A DNA stretch of 64,000 bases from RHLJ01 sp965601955 (GTDB taxonomy: Bacteria; Bacteroidota; Rhodothermia; Balneolales; Balneolaceae), in contig OZ271855.1 of the NCBI GenBank assembly GCA_965601955.1, positions 2,356,001 to 2,420,000 on the forward strand, in the 5' to 3' direction. A program made the translations under genes and the position numbers. Below are positions 17,896 to 26,785 of the stretch, piece after piece. Position 1 is the first letter of the stretch. Each line of letters begins with the position of its first letter. Below the pieces are notes generated by a model. It saw nothing but the letters and a program-made list of their open reading frames with translations, did no database searches and was not told the DNA's origin.

Positions 17896-18661
17896 ATTTG
17901 TCAGGGTCTATTACCGGTATGAAAGAATCTTTAATTACTTTTTGAGAAGCACGTGCAAGAACCTTTCTATCTGAATTTCTAACTACATTAGCGCTAAAGG
18001 TAACGGTTGCAGAGAACTGTTTCATCATAAAAAGATAAAATAAATGCTCAAAAAAAGGAGTGTCGTCCCACCAGCAAACAGATTGGTACGCAGGTTTTTC
18101 ACCTTCGGGAGTTTCATAATGGATGGATGCACAGTGCACCGGTAACTCTTTTGAAGCAGGAAATTGAAATAGCGATGATTTGAAAGGAAGTATATCAGCT
18201 CCAGCACTAGTGGTACCTTCGGGGAAGAGCACAATTCCCTGTGACGAATTCAATTCCTTGGATACTTCATCATTTACCCTTGATACATCAGATCTTTTCC
18301 CTCTATCTATAAACAGAACTCCTGAGCTTGCAAGGATAAAGCCGATTACGGGCCAGTTTCTAACATCACTCTTTGCGATGAACGTACAATCCAGCTGTGA
18401 AAACAAAATCCAGACATCTACATAGCTTACATGGTTTGAAACCATAAAAAAAGGAGGCTTTGGTGGAATACCCTTTACGCTAATGGTAATCCCAAGTATG
18501 TTAGCAACCAACTTCCCCCATCTTTTTCTTTGTTTAGATACCCATTTGCCTCTATCGTAGCCTAAGAAAGAAAAGAATCTGCCCAGAACCAGTAATGAAT
18601 AACAAAAAAAAGTGACGACTATAAACAGGAATATTTTCCCAACTGCAATGATCTTCCTCAT
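17870..18661 (-). CDS. PlsC/OlsA-family O-acyltransferase
   Basis: 1-acyl-sn-glycerol-3-phosphate acyltransferase-like enzyme with the catalytic HX4D motif (NHVSYVD, His77 and Asp82) and the FPEGT substrate-binding block. An N-terminal membrane helix (about residues 8-28) fits inner-membrane association. The start at ATG 18661 is preferred over an in-frame TTG at 18676. It directly follows an OlsB/GlsB-like N-acyltransferase gene. In ornithine- and glycine-lipid pathways the second, ester-linked acyl chain is added by exactly this family, so an aminolipid O-acyltransferase is more likely here than housekeeping PlsC, though PlsC cannot be excluded. Confidence 0.85.
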   Translation of the reverse strand: MRKIIAVGKIFLFIVVTFFCYSLLVLGRFFSFLGYDRGKWVSKQRKRWGKLVANILGITISVKGIPPKPPFFMVSNHVSYVDVWILFSQLDCTFIAKSDVRNWPVIGFILASSGVLFIDRGKRSDVSRVNDEVSKELNSSQGIVLFPEGTTSAGADILPFKSSLFQFPASKELPVHCASIHYETPEGEKPAYQSVCWWDDTPFFEHLFYLFMMKQFSATVTFSANVVRNSDRKVLARASQKVIKDSFIPVIDPDKYAQAHSGS

Positions 18662-18677
18662 ACAAGAAAGTAGCAAT

Positions 18678-19460
18678 TTATTTCAAAAAGAGTGCTTTTG
18701 ACTGTTCAGAAAGCGACTCTTTGTCAAGCAGGATAAGAAAATCAATGGTTTTGAATGTACTATCTAAGGCAGGAGGGCTACACACCTTAACTCCTATATC
18801 TAGATAAAGACGGAAAAGCTGGGGTAGTTTTACTTCTTCATCAAAGCTATGCGTTCCGTCGTTGCTACAATCAAATTCAGGTTGTACAGAAATATTGAAC
18901 TGAGGGTGTAGATGTTGCTTATTGATTAAATGTTCATACACAGCTTGACCCTCTGCAGGGTTTTGGCTTGTTATTGAACAGCAACCAAACAGGTATCTTT
19001 TGTTAGATAAGGCAAGATATTTTGCAAGGCCTCTCCAGAGTAGATAAAGCACCCTACCGCTTCGATGATCTATATGGATGCACGCTCTGCCCAGTTCAAC
19101 AACATTATCCAATATATCATCTGTAAAGCTTTCGATATCGAACTCTGATTGAGTATAAAACCCATGGCCTGAACTAGCCATCGAATTATCTTGCATTCGA
19201 TATGTTCCAATGACTGTATTGCTTGAATTCTCTATCACCAAAAGATGATCGCACTGGGCATCATATTGATCTTCATCCATTTGCTTCTCATAGGAGGATT
19301 CTAATCCTTCTCCTAACTCAATATTAAATACATCGAAACGAAGCTTCAGTGCCTGTTCGATTTCTTCTCTTGTCTGGGCAAGCTTAACAGAATATTTATG
19401 ACCGGGAATTAATAAACCGGCTACATTTGTTGGAGAGTTAAGATTTTCTACTGTGCTCAT
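18678..19460 (-). CDS. OlsB/GlsB-like aminolipid N-acyltransferase (hemolysin/GNAT family)
   Basis: 260-residue protein of the acyl-homoserine-lactone-synthase-like GNAT family that includes OlsB and Bacteroides GlsB, which transfer a 3-hydroxyacyl chain from acyl carrier protein to ornithine or glycine. Visible family features are LRFDVFNIELGEG near residue 40, the acidic DxxDxxCDHLLV block near 62-75, GTYRMQ, and VVELGRACIHIDHRSG (the ELGR block). The length is typical of single-domain OlsB. The PlsC-like gene follows immediately, matching the olsB-olsA or glsB-glsA arrangement. The amino acid used (glycine, ornithine, serine) cannot be read from sequence. Confidence 0.82.
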   Translation of the reverse strand: MSTVENLNSPTNVAGLLIPGHKYSVKLAQTREEIEQALKLRFDVFNIELGEGLESSYEKQMDEDQYDAQCDHLLVIENSSNTVIGTYRMQDNSMASSGHGFYTQSEFDIESFTDDILDNVVELGRACIHIDHRSGRVLYLLWRGLAKYLALSNKRYLFGCCSITSQNPAEGQAVYEHLINKQHLHPQFNISVQPEFDCSNDGTHSFDEEVKLPQLFRLYLDIGVKVCSPPALDSTFKTIDFLILLDKESLSEQSKALFLK

Positions 19461-19566
19461 ATCGCTTTTGAATAATCCTTAAATTAGTTTAGCAAGTCAG
19501 TATTATCTTAGCATTAACAATATATAAACTGATTGTCAGTCAAAGTCAAAACCCTGTACCCAATCA

Positions 19567-20361
19567 ATGCTCTATTACAAACAATATGAACACCCTGATA
19601 GTGAAGATTGGGTAGTATTTATTCATGGTGCCGGAGGTAGTTCATCTATTTGGTTTCAGCAGTTAAAAGCATTTCGACAAGAATTTAATGTGTTACTTGT
19701 TGATTTGAGAGGGCATGGAAAATCAAAAGACTTACTACACCGCTACTATGACAGTGAATATACTTTTGATGATATAAGCGCTGATATTATTGAGGTATTA
19801 GACCACCTGAATATAGAAAGTGCCCATTTCATTGGGGTTTCTCTGGGTACCATAATCATTAGAAATTTAAACGAGCTAAATCCTGACAGAGTAAATTCAG
19901 CTATTCTTTGTGGGGCAATTACCCGTCTTAACGTTCGGTCAAGGTTCCTTGTTTTCATAGGAAACTTATTCAAAAGGGTGATACCCTACATGTGGCTATA
20001 TAGATTCTTCGCATGGATAATAATGCCTCGAAAAAGGCATGCAAAAGCAAGAAATCTGTTTATTAGAGAAGCAAAAAAGTTATACCAGAAAGAGTTTCTT
20101 CGTTGGTTCAAGCTGACTCATACTGTAAATCCCCTTCTTAGATATTTTAAAGAAAAAGAGACGGAAACTCCTATGCTCTATGTTATGGGAGATGAAGATT
20201 ACATGTTCCTCCCTCCTGTTCAACAAATTGTGGAGAAACACAAACAAGCATTCCTGGCCGTAATAGAGCGCTGTGGGCACGTTTGTAATGTAGAAAAGCC
20301 AACTGAATTCAATAAGGTTTCAATTGGCTTTTTGAAGCAGTATAACGTGGGAAATTCTTAG
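19567..20361 (+). CDS. Alpha/beta-hydrolase fold protein
   Basis: Cytoplasmic hydrolase of 264 residues with a complete catalytic set: oxyanion region FIHGAGGSSSIW (residues 18-29), DLRGHGKS, nucleophile GVSLG with Ser92, acid MGDEDYMF, and His in ERCGHVCNVEKP. The fold is shared by esterases, lipases and C-C hydrolases, so the substrate is unknown. It is divergent from the aminolipid N-acyltransferase gene, leaving open a link with lipid turnover. Its TAG shares four bases (TTAG) with the stop of the convergent secretin gene. Confidence 0.88.
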   Translation: MLYYKQYEHPDSEDWVVFIHGAGGSSSIWFQQLKAFRQEFNVLLVDLRGHGKSKDLLHRYYDSEYTFDDISADIIEVLDHLNIESAHFIGVSLGTIIIRNLNELNPDRVNSAILCGAITRLNVRSRFLVFIGNLFKRVIPYMWLYRFFAWIIMPRKRHAKARNLFIREAKKLYQKEFLRWFKLTHTVNPLLRYFKEKETETPMLYVMGDEDYMFLPPVQQIVEKHKQAFLAVIERCGHVCNVEKPTEFNKVSIGFLKQYNVGNS

Positions 20362-22268
20362 TTAGGCTTGGTAAATAACCAGGCTTCTGAATTCAATTCT
20401 GTCCGGGCTTCTTGTAAATAGCTCACAGCTTCTTCGAAGTTTGCAAATCCCTTGTAGGCAACAAAGTTAAATCTTGATTCGGGATGGAATAATATTTTAG
20501 CATCATAGCCCAAATCAACTAACCCTTTATGAAAACGGTCAGCGTTATTTTGTACAATAAATGAACCTCCAATAACAAAGAACCTTAAGTCGGTTGAAGA
20601 TTCATCCACAACTTCTTCCCCACTCTCCTTTTGAGTAAGGTATTCATCTAAGCTAAAAGCTCTCGGTACTACCACCATCAGTTCAGGGTTATCAACAGGC
20701 ATACTTAGTTCTTCAGCTAATTTCTGTTGTTCCTCAGTAAGTTCTTCTGTTGGTGGCTGGTTAACATCCTCCTCTGCCATTTCAGGTGTGTTATCGACTT
20801 CTACTGGTTGCATCACGTTTGAGTCAGTAGAGTCATCTTCTGCTTCCTCGGGAGTATTTTCACCAAGCAATTCAGGATTCTCCATAGCGGGAACTTGAGC
20901 GGTTGTATCACCTTCACTTGAAGTAGCAAATGGATTATCAAAAACCCGATCCAAAGCGTTTCGGTGTACTTCCTGAGTGCTCTCCAGCACTTGACGCTGA
21001 GAATCAAATGATCTTTTTGCCAAACGTTCTTCCAGGCTTTCCTCAAGTTTGGCTTGTACAATGATGATTAATTCATTTTCTACATAATCATTTGAATTGT
21101 ATCCAAACAAGTATCTAAGCCCAAAAAACCAAGGTGGTAGATCTTTTAAAATCGGTACGCCTCTCCTCACTTTATTCTCTTCTGTTCGATATAAACCAGC
21201 AATAGAAGTTGCTTCTCCGTCCAATAAAAGAGCTTGTGTATTCGCTGTTTGCTTATTTATGATTGTACTAACAGCATCAGGGAGAGCTGATGACCGCTCA
21301 ACTTGTAAATCGATATGGATGAATGTAGTATCATTTATTTCTATGAGCCTTGGTGTAGCGGTCAAAATCGTACCAGTGCTGAAGAATTGATCGGTTACGT
21401 TCCCAGCGATATCTCGCTGTTTAATGGAAAAATCCTGACCGACCTGGATTCGACCTTCCTGGCCATCAATAACCTTAACGGAAGGACTTGCTATCACCTC
21501 ACCAATATTATCGGCTTCGAATGCACTAAAGAGGGTTTGTACTCTAATTCCGGGTCCAACTTCCCCAAGATTTATCAATGCATTAAACACATTTTGCGAA
21601 ACACCAGAAGCATTGAAAGAGTTAACTGAGACAAATTGATCTGTAAATTCGGTACCCTGAGGTACACCTGCTGCAGGGTCAATCCCATCGCCGGTTACTA
21701 TGTCGTTAATATTATCTGGTACATTTGTGGTAAGTGTTGACCAGTCAATCCCTATCTCCTGGAGAGCACGTTTATTACCTTCAAAAAAGGTGGCATTAAT
21801 CCTAATCTCACGTGTTTCTAAATTATAATCATCAGAGGCTGCAGCATTGGGATTAACTGCTTGTGCAGAAGCAGGGTTTGCAGCAGCAGCTTCTGCTTCT
21901 AATTGGCTTAATGGAACGATTTCTACGTAATCTTCGAATTCTTTTGTCCCCAAGCCTTTAATCCTTAGAATGAATTTTAGGGCATCTTCCCAATGCATAG
22001 CTGGAAGATTCACATCAATATTACCACCTGCTCCGGATTGGTCAATAATGAATTTACTTCGGTATTCTTGAAGGAATTGATTAATCACTTCCATCGCTTC
22101 TACATAGGGAGTTGTCTTGTCAAAAGCGATTATTTGATTAGGGTCGGTATATTCGCGAGGATACTCATCTTGAGCATATACCTCAGTTGTGGTAAATGGC
22201 ACCAACCAAATACCAATGCAGATACAATAAAATGTAATTTGGTAAAACTTCATTGCCATTTTTTTCAT
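20358..22268 (-). CDS. pilQ: Type IV pilus secretin (PilQ-like) with C-terminal SPOR-like domain
   Basis: Outer-membrane secretin through which the pilus leaves the cell. Signal peptide about residues 1-32 (ending VYAQ). An N-domain (about 45-130) is followed by a linker rich in Ala/Asn, a second N-domain (REIRINATFFEGN), and the secretin core with EVIASPSVKVIDGQEGRIQVG, an RIEINDT-like strand region and VPILKDLPPWFFGLRYLFG, then NELIIIVQAKL. A Glu/Pro/Thr-rich stretch leads to a last domain (about 555-630; FFVIGGSF, FNFVAYKGF) that resembles SPOR, a peptidoglycan-binding fold not usual on secretins. It overlaps the PilO-P fusion gene by 4 bases and is the last gene of the pilus operon. Confidence 0.88.
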   Translation of the reverse strand: MKKMAMKFYQITFYCICIGIWLVPFTTTEVYAQDEYPREYTDPNQIIAFDKTTPYVEAMEVINQFLQEYRSKFIIDQSGAGGNIDVNLPAMHWEDALKFILRIKGLGTKEFEDYVEIVPLSQLEAEAAAANPASAQAVNPNAAASDDYNLETREIRINATFFEGNKRALQEIGIDWSTLTTNVPDNINDIVTGDGIDPAAGVPQGTEFTDQFVSVNSFNASGVSQNVFNALINLGEVGPGIRVQTLFSAFEADNIGEVIASPSVKVIDGQEGRIQVGQDFSIKQRDIAGNVTDQFFSTGTILTATPRLIEINDTTFIHIDLQVERSSALPDAVSTIINKQTANTQALLLDGEATSIAGLYRTEENKVRRGVPILKDLPPWFFGLRYLFGYNSNDYVENELIIIVQAKLEESLEERLAKRSFDSQRQVLESTQEVHRNALDRVFDNPFATSSEGDTTAQVPAMENPELLGENTPEEAEDDSTDSNVMQPVEVDNTPEMAEEDVNQPPTEELTEEQQKLAEELSMPVDNPELMVVVPRAFSLDEYLTQKESGEEVVDESSTDLRFFVIGGSFIVQNNADRFHKGLVDLGYDAKILFHPESRFNFVAYKGFANFEEAVSYLQEARTELNSEAWLFTKPN

Positions 22269-23128
22269 CGTACTACCTCCAAGGTAACAACTTGTTCGAT
22301 GCCGCCTTTATTTAGGTTAAATGTAGCCGTTTTATTATTAAGGTCAATAGCTGAAAGATAGCCTAGATATACTCTGTCGCCAACTTTTAAGGAAACCACT
22401 TTGTTATCTTGACCAATTACAAATACTCGATTTCCGGTAATTCCTACTATTCTAGAAGTTTCTACATTTACCAGACCTTCTGAATTAGGGGGAACTGTAT
22501 TTTGAATTAAAGGAAAAAATGGATTAAAAGTGGATACCTCAGCATTCTCAACTATAGTGTACTCTGTAGAGACAGAATCAAATAACTGTGTTTTTTGATA
22601 GTAGCTTTCGAGGCTGAATGCAAAATTAACCGAACTTGGTCCATCTTCAGATCTACCTGGAGATATGGTTACTCTACTTACTTTATTTAAGAGCTGACTA
22701 TTCTCAATTTTGTTAATGAATGAAACAAGGGCATCGTAGTCACTAAATCCGGATAATGTAGATCTAATTACTCCATATTGATTATCAGGGACAGAGTCGG
22801 AATAAACATAGTCAAAAAAGATCCTGTTTCCTCCATCCCGATTTATCTCATTTAAGAAATCATATACATCATCTGGTTTATTAGACGTGTAAAGCATTTT
22901 ATCATAATTCGATATAATGCTTAATGCAGATTGATATCTATCATTTAGTTCAGAAAACTCATTATTGATATTCTGTTTTGAGTTCAAATCCTGTTGTTTT
23001 CTTGTAAGCTCTTCTTGCAATTCCTCAATCTGGTTTTCCTGGAAAAATTTATTATACCCTAAACCAATGCCTATAATCAGGAATAGAGTAACCAACAGGA
23101 TGATGGTATTTCGTATTGCGTACGACAT
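22265..23128 (-). CDS. PilO-PilP fusion, type IV pilus alignment protein
   Basis: 287-residue inner-membrane protein. An N-terminal membrane helix (about residues 5-25) and coiled coil (IEELQEELTRKQQ) lead to a ferredoxin-like PilO domain (FSDYDALVSFINKIENS). The last 70 residues (IVGITGNRVFVIG, then VVSLKVGDRVYLGYL) resemble the beta-domain of PilP/GspC, which contacts the secretin. PilP is normally a separate lipoprotein, so the fusion is notable. The start shares one base with the stop of the PilM-N gene (TAATG) and the end overlaps pilQ by 4 bases. The PilP assignment is weaker than the PilO one. Confidence 0.72.
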   Translation of the reverse strand: MSYAIRNTIILLVTLFLIIGIGLGYNKFFQENQIEELQEELTRKQQDLNSKQNINNEFSELNDRYQSALSIISNYDKMLYTSNKPDDVYDFLNEINRDGGNRIFFDYVYSDSVPDNQYGVIRSTLSGFSDYDALVSFINKIENSQLLNKVSRVTISPGRSEDGPSSVNFAFSLESYYQKTQLFDSVSTEYTIVENAEVSTFNPFFPLIQNTVPPNSEGLVNVETSRIVGITGNRVFVIGQDNKVVSLKVGDRVYLGYLSAIDLNNKTATFNLNKGGIEQVVTLEVVR

Positions 23129-24882
23129 TAATTACCAGTTAGGTCCCCCAGCCCTTTTAGATTATCTGGGGTGTATATACTTAAATCAGATACAATCTCA
23201 TCCACCTGATAGCTAAATGCATACACTTCTGCTTCTCTTATTTCAATCGTGGATACACTTATTAAGGTAGCATTCGAAAACATTTCAGCAACTAAAGGTA
23301 TGCTGCTTCTATATCTTGATATTCCCTGAACTTGAAGAGTATTTGGTTCGTCACCTACTGTAATGCTTGTAAACCAAACAGAGTTAATCTCATCAGCACC
23401 TGAATTAATAATGTCCAGATTGGTTGACCAGGTAATGGAACTTTCGGATAAAGTATTTAATAAGTTTAGTTTATCCTGGATTTGGGTGAGTTGAGAGCTT
23501 ATCTGGTTGTAATTTCTTACCGTAGAATTGAATGAATTTATTTGTGTGTCCAACAAAGAGACTTCATTTTGTAAGTCATCAATTTCGACATTAGCCGCCC
23601 TTCTGACACTATCCAACAATGGGAATGAGACCATAATCATCAATAGAAGTAAAAACCCGTGCCATTCTAGTTTGAATATTTTTTGACGGTCACGAACATA
23701 TTTTGGAATAAATGATATATCCGGAAGATGCTTCTTCTCAAACGGGCTTGTAGCCCAGGCCATCCCTATTGCTGTAGTAAAGGAGGCGATAGTATCATGT
23801 GTATATTCGCCTGGGTCCATGAATTCATCAGAGAAATTGAAACTGCTTACTTCTACATCAGGGAACCTGTCCTGGAAAAAGGAAGTAGCTTCTTCTCCCA
23901 GTGAATTATTGCAGATTATAAGTCGGTCAAGATTAGGTACTTCTCCTGTATCTAATTGGAAAAGGATTTTGCTAAAAACAGTATTAAGAAACTTTTTCGA
24001 CCGTGTTCCTTCTGTAATAACAGGAGATACCAACCAAATTCTAGGTCCCTTCATAAATAGAACCCGGCAAGTTTGTTCAGAAAACTGGATCACACAACTA
24101 ATAGCTTCATCTTCCAGTTCATAGTTTGCCCGAACTAAACCTAATATAACCGTCTCGTCTGGTAGTATTTCTTCAACGGTAAGCTTGCCTCTGTATAAAG
24201 AAAGAGTTCTGTTTAAGAGCTGAAGCAACTTAGGTTCTTCTTCAATTGAAGAAATAAGGAGCGCACCATCATCCCTAATCCCATAAGAATAGAAATCTTC
24301 AGCTTTTGGAGAACCATGTAAAGATTCAAGGCGATCGTCAATGATGATTTGTAAATCTTTCTTCTTTACCTCTTCAAAATTAACGTCTTTAAGAATTTGG
24401 TAGATAGCTACACCAGCTGGTATGTTAAGACCCAGTGCTACCTTTTTGGGATTAATGCTTGAAAGTATATTGTAAAGAAGCATTTCGTTTGAGGTAGGTG
24501 TATCAACCTCATCTACCATATCTACATCAACAAGAGCATCTTCTCCCTGCTCTAATTCGCTTAACTCGAGATCAATATCTTCATCAATATCTCCTAGGAC
24601 ATCATCTTCAAGATCTAATGAGTCTAAATCCTCATCAATAGAATCTTGAGCCAGGGAAGCTTCTAAGTCCAGATCAAAAACAGAATCGTCGGTTAATGCG
24701 TCATCCAGATCGCCGAATACATCCTCCTGTAGAGCAGCAGGAGCATCACTTTCTATGGGCTTAAGGAGTGTAAATTTATCGAGACGCTTTAACAACAGCT
24801 TCTTCCCAGTGATACCAAGCACGACAACTTTCAGTACTTCACCGTCTAAAGAAATCCCGATATATTCTTTTCCTTTAGCCAT
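23128..24882 (-). CDS. PilM-PilN fusion with long acidic insert
   Basis: 584-residue protein joining the cytoplasmic actin-like PilM to the bitopic PilN. The opening EYIGISLDGEVLKVVVLG is a PilM-type phosphate-1 region. Residues about 44-130 form an extremely Asp/Glu-rich insert not usual in PilM. The actin-like fold continues to about residue 400. A single membrane helix follows (about 409-425), then the PilN coiled coil (NVEIDDLQNEVSLLD) and its ferredoxin-like periplasmic domain. Joining the two fixes the 1:1 stoichiometry that separate PilM and PilN reach by binding. It lies 5 bases after the pilT-like gene and overlaps the PilO-P gene. Confidence 0.8.
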   Translation of the reverse strand: MAKGKEYIGISLDGEVLKVVVLGITGKKLLLKRLDKFTLLKPIESDAPAALQEDVFGDLDDALTDDSVFDLDLEASLAQDSIDEDLDSLDLEDDVLGDIDEDIDLELSELEQGEDALVDVDMVDEVDTPTSNEMLLYNILSSINPKKVALGLNIPAGVAIYQILKDVNFEEVKKKDLQIIIDDRLESLHGSPKAEDFYSYGIRDDGALLISSIEEEPKLLQLLNRTLSLYRGKLTVEEILPDETVILGLVRANYELEDEAISCVIQFSEQTCRVLFMKGPRIWLVSPVITEGTRSKKFLNTVFSKILFQLDTGEVPNLDRLIICNNSLGEEATSFFQDRFPDVEVSSFNFSDEFMDPGEYTHDTIASFTTAIGMAWATSPFEKKHLPDISFIPKYVRDRQKIFKLEWHGFLLLLMIMVSFPLLDSVRRAANVEIDDLQNEVSLLDTQINSFNSTVRNYNQISSQLTQIQDKLNLLNTLSESSITWSTNLDIINSGADEINSVWFTSITVGDEPNTLQVQGISRYRSSIPLVAEMFSNATLISVSTIEIREAEVYAFSYQVDEIVSDLSIYTPDNLKGLGDLTGN

Positions 24883-24887
24883 TTAGG

Positions 24888-26129
24888 TTAGTAAGTAACT
24901 TCACTTAGAAGTTGCAGCATTTTAGTTTTATTGTTTGAATAATTTAAGGCTGTTTCCTTAGAAATTTTACCTTCATCATATAATCTTTTCAAATCCTGTT
25001 CCATAGTATTCATGCCTCGATCCCTGCCTTCCATAAGCATTTGGTAAATCTCCCCAATATTGTTATTCCGAATAGCCGCACGAACAGAAGCATTTGCAAG
25101 TAATACTTCTTTAGCAAGAACCCTTTTCCCATCTAAACTGGGAACCAATTTTTGACTTATTACACATGTTAGGACGTCAGCAAGTCGGGCCCTTACCCTA
25201 TTTTGCTCTTCTGTAGGCATTTCACCAAGTATACGTTCAATACTTTCCATAGCCGAGGAAGTGTGAAGTGTGCCAAAGGTCTTATGACCTGAATCGGTAA
25301 TTTCTAACGCCGTCATTATAGTTTCAGGGTCACGTAACTCACCAATTACGATGATATCCGGATCTTGTCTTAAAGCCTGAATGGCACCATCCTTAAATGA
25401 AAGAACATCTGCACCTACTTCTCTATGACGCACAACCGATCTTATAGGGTCGTGGATTAATTCAACGGGAGATGCAATTATTACGATATGGGAGTCTACC
25501 GTCCTGTTATTGGCATCTATAATGGTATCAAGGGTAGACGATTTTCCGGAACCAGTAATCCCTGTTATTAGTGTAAGTCCATACTTGTAGTACTTCAGGC
25601 TTACTGATTTAGCAACTTCGGCATGAACACCCAGCGTTTTAAAAGGACGAATTGTGTTATCGATCTTCCTCATATTCAATGCCAGATGGTCTAAATCAAA
25701 GTACATATCTGCCCGGAAACGTTGCTTCGAACCATCTTCGAGGGTAATGGAATAAGAAAAATCCAGGTTTTTATCGATGAGAAGACGATCTCTTTGAGTA
25801 CTCAGGATTGCGTTGTGAAGTAATATGTCGGTTTCAAGAAGTTCAAACTTCTTCGATAATTTAAGAGGGCTCTTATTCCCAAAAACTCGATACCAGATTT
25901 TACCGGCACAACCTTCACCCCCCAAATCAATATCTGAAGCATTAATTTTAATCATATTAAGTAGGAAAGAATCTAGGATTTCTTTCAGATCTACTCTAAA
26001 ACTAACATCAGATTCTTCAATAAGATCACCGATTCTTTTATGCAAATCGATCCCACGTGCAGTTTTAGGTATTCGCTGCACTAAAGGCTTCGCAAGCCCC
26101 GAAATTTTATCTAAATCTATTGCCGCCAT
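24888..26129 (-). CDS. pilT: PilT-like retraction ATPase
   Basis: Hexameric secretion-superfamily ATPase of 413 residues, likely powering pilus retraction. Walker A GITGSGKS is at residues 190-197; the Asp box region VDSHIVIIASPVELIHDP replaces the usual EDPIE spacing with SPVELIHD; Walker B IVIGELRDPET and the His box GHKTFGTLHTSS follow. There is a longer N-terminal extension than in standard PilT (about 350). No zinc-binding CxxC pairs are present, unlike PilB, supporting the PilT/PilU side. It lies in the pilus operon between the cyclic-nucleotide-binding gene and the PilM-N fusion. Confidence 0.85.
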   Translation of the reverse strand: MAAIDLDKISGLAKPLVQRIPKTARGIDLHKRIGDLIEESDVSFRVDLKEILDSFLLNMIKINASDIDLGGEGCAGKIWYRVFGNKSPLKLSKKFELLETDILLHNAILSTQRDRLLIDKNLDFSYSITLEDGSKQRFRADMYFDLDHLALNMRKIDNTIRPFKTLGVHAEVAKSVSLKYYKYGLTLITGITGSGKSSTLDTIIDANNRTVDSHIVIIASPVELIHDPIRSVVRHREVGADVLSFKDGAIQALRQDPDIIVIGELRDPETIMTALEITDSGHKTFGTLHTSSAMESIERILGEMPTEEQNRVRARLADVLTCVISQKLVPSLDGKRVLAKEVLLANASVRAAIRNNNIGEIYQMLMEGRDRGMNTMEQDLKRLYDEGKISKETALNYSNNKTKMLQLLSEVTY

Positions 26130-26212
26130 GTATTAGCCATCATTGTGATGGACATAATAGATTAAACTAAGTGTATTTTGTTACGAAAAATCTGCAAATG
26201 AATCTCTAATTC

Positions 26213-26716
26213 TTACCAATTAGAATCGTTCAGTAGTCTTTTCTTTAGATTTAATAACTGAACATTCATGTTACTGATTTTTCGCTGCTGTATTTCGATG
26301 ATATTTTTTGTGAAAATATTGAACAATTTTTCAGGTTTTTTTCTGAAAAAATTTAATGCCTCATAACGTTCGTAGCGTAAAAGAACACAATCTCCGGATG
26401 CAGTAACTTTAGCCATTCTATTATTTTTGCTAAATAGAAAAGCTTCTCCTAGAAAATTACCATCTGAGAGCGTTGCTAATTGAATATTATCCTTCCAGAT
26501 AGCAACCTTTCCTTCAGCTACTAGGTAAGCTGAGTTTACGTATTCAGATTCGTTAAGAATAACGTCATCAGCTTTGAATCTTTCTTCTATACCTAGTTCA
26601 AGAAATTCCAATACATCCTCATAATGAAAATTCTTCAACAGTAAAGGAGGCTCCTTCAAAAACTTTTTGACATGATTGGATAATAGATCACCCGAACCAT
26701 CATTTCCTGTACTCAT
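26213..26716 (-). CDS. Cyclic-nucleotide-binding domain protein in the pilus operon
   Basis: 167-residue protein with one cNMP-binding domain (about residues 30-150) of the CRP/EPAC type. The phosphate-binding cassette is well kept: Gly90-Glu91-Ala, then Arg100-Met-Ala. There is no DNA-binding domain; the C-terminus is a basic helix (LLNLKKRLLN). It therefore looks like a signalling subunit rather than a transcription factor. It is encoded between the PilB and PilT ATPase genes on the same strand, so it may tune pilus extension or retraction in response to cAMP or another cyclic nucleotide; that function is inferred. Confidence 0.82.
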   Translation of the reverse strand: MSTGNDGSGDLLSNHVKKFLKEPPLLLKNFHYEDVLEFLELGIEERFKADDVILNESEYVNSAYLVAEGKVAIWKDNIQLATLSDGNFLGEAFLFSKNNRMAKVTASGDCVLLRYERYEALNFFRKKPEKLFNIFTKNIIEIQQRKISNMNVQLLNLKKRLLNDSNW

Positions 26717-26785
26717 AATAACCTCTTTTCCTAAAGCATCTTAATATGGTTTAAAATAAAGCATAAAAACAACTCCTAAGATCAT

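Noticed and set aside
18678..19460. Acyl-homoserine-lactone synthase
   Set aside because: The ELGR and DHLLV blocks fit the related OlsB/GlsB group, the PlsC partner follows, and no LuxR-type gene is near.
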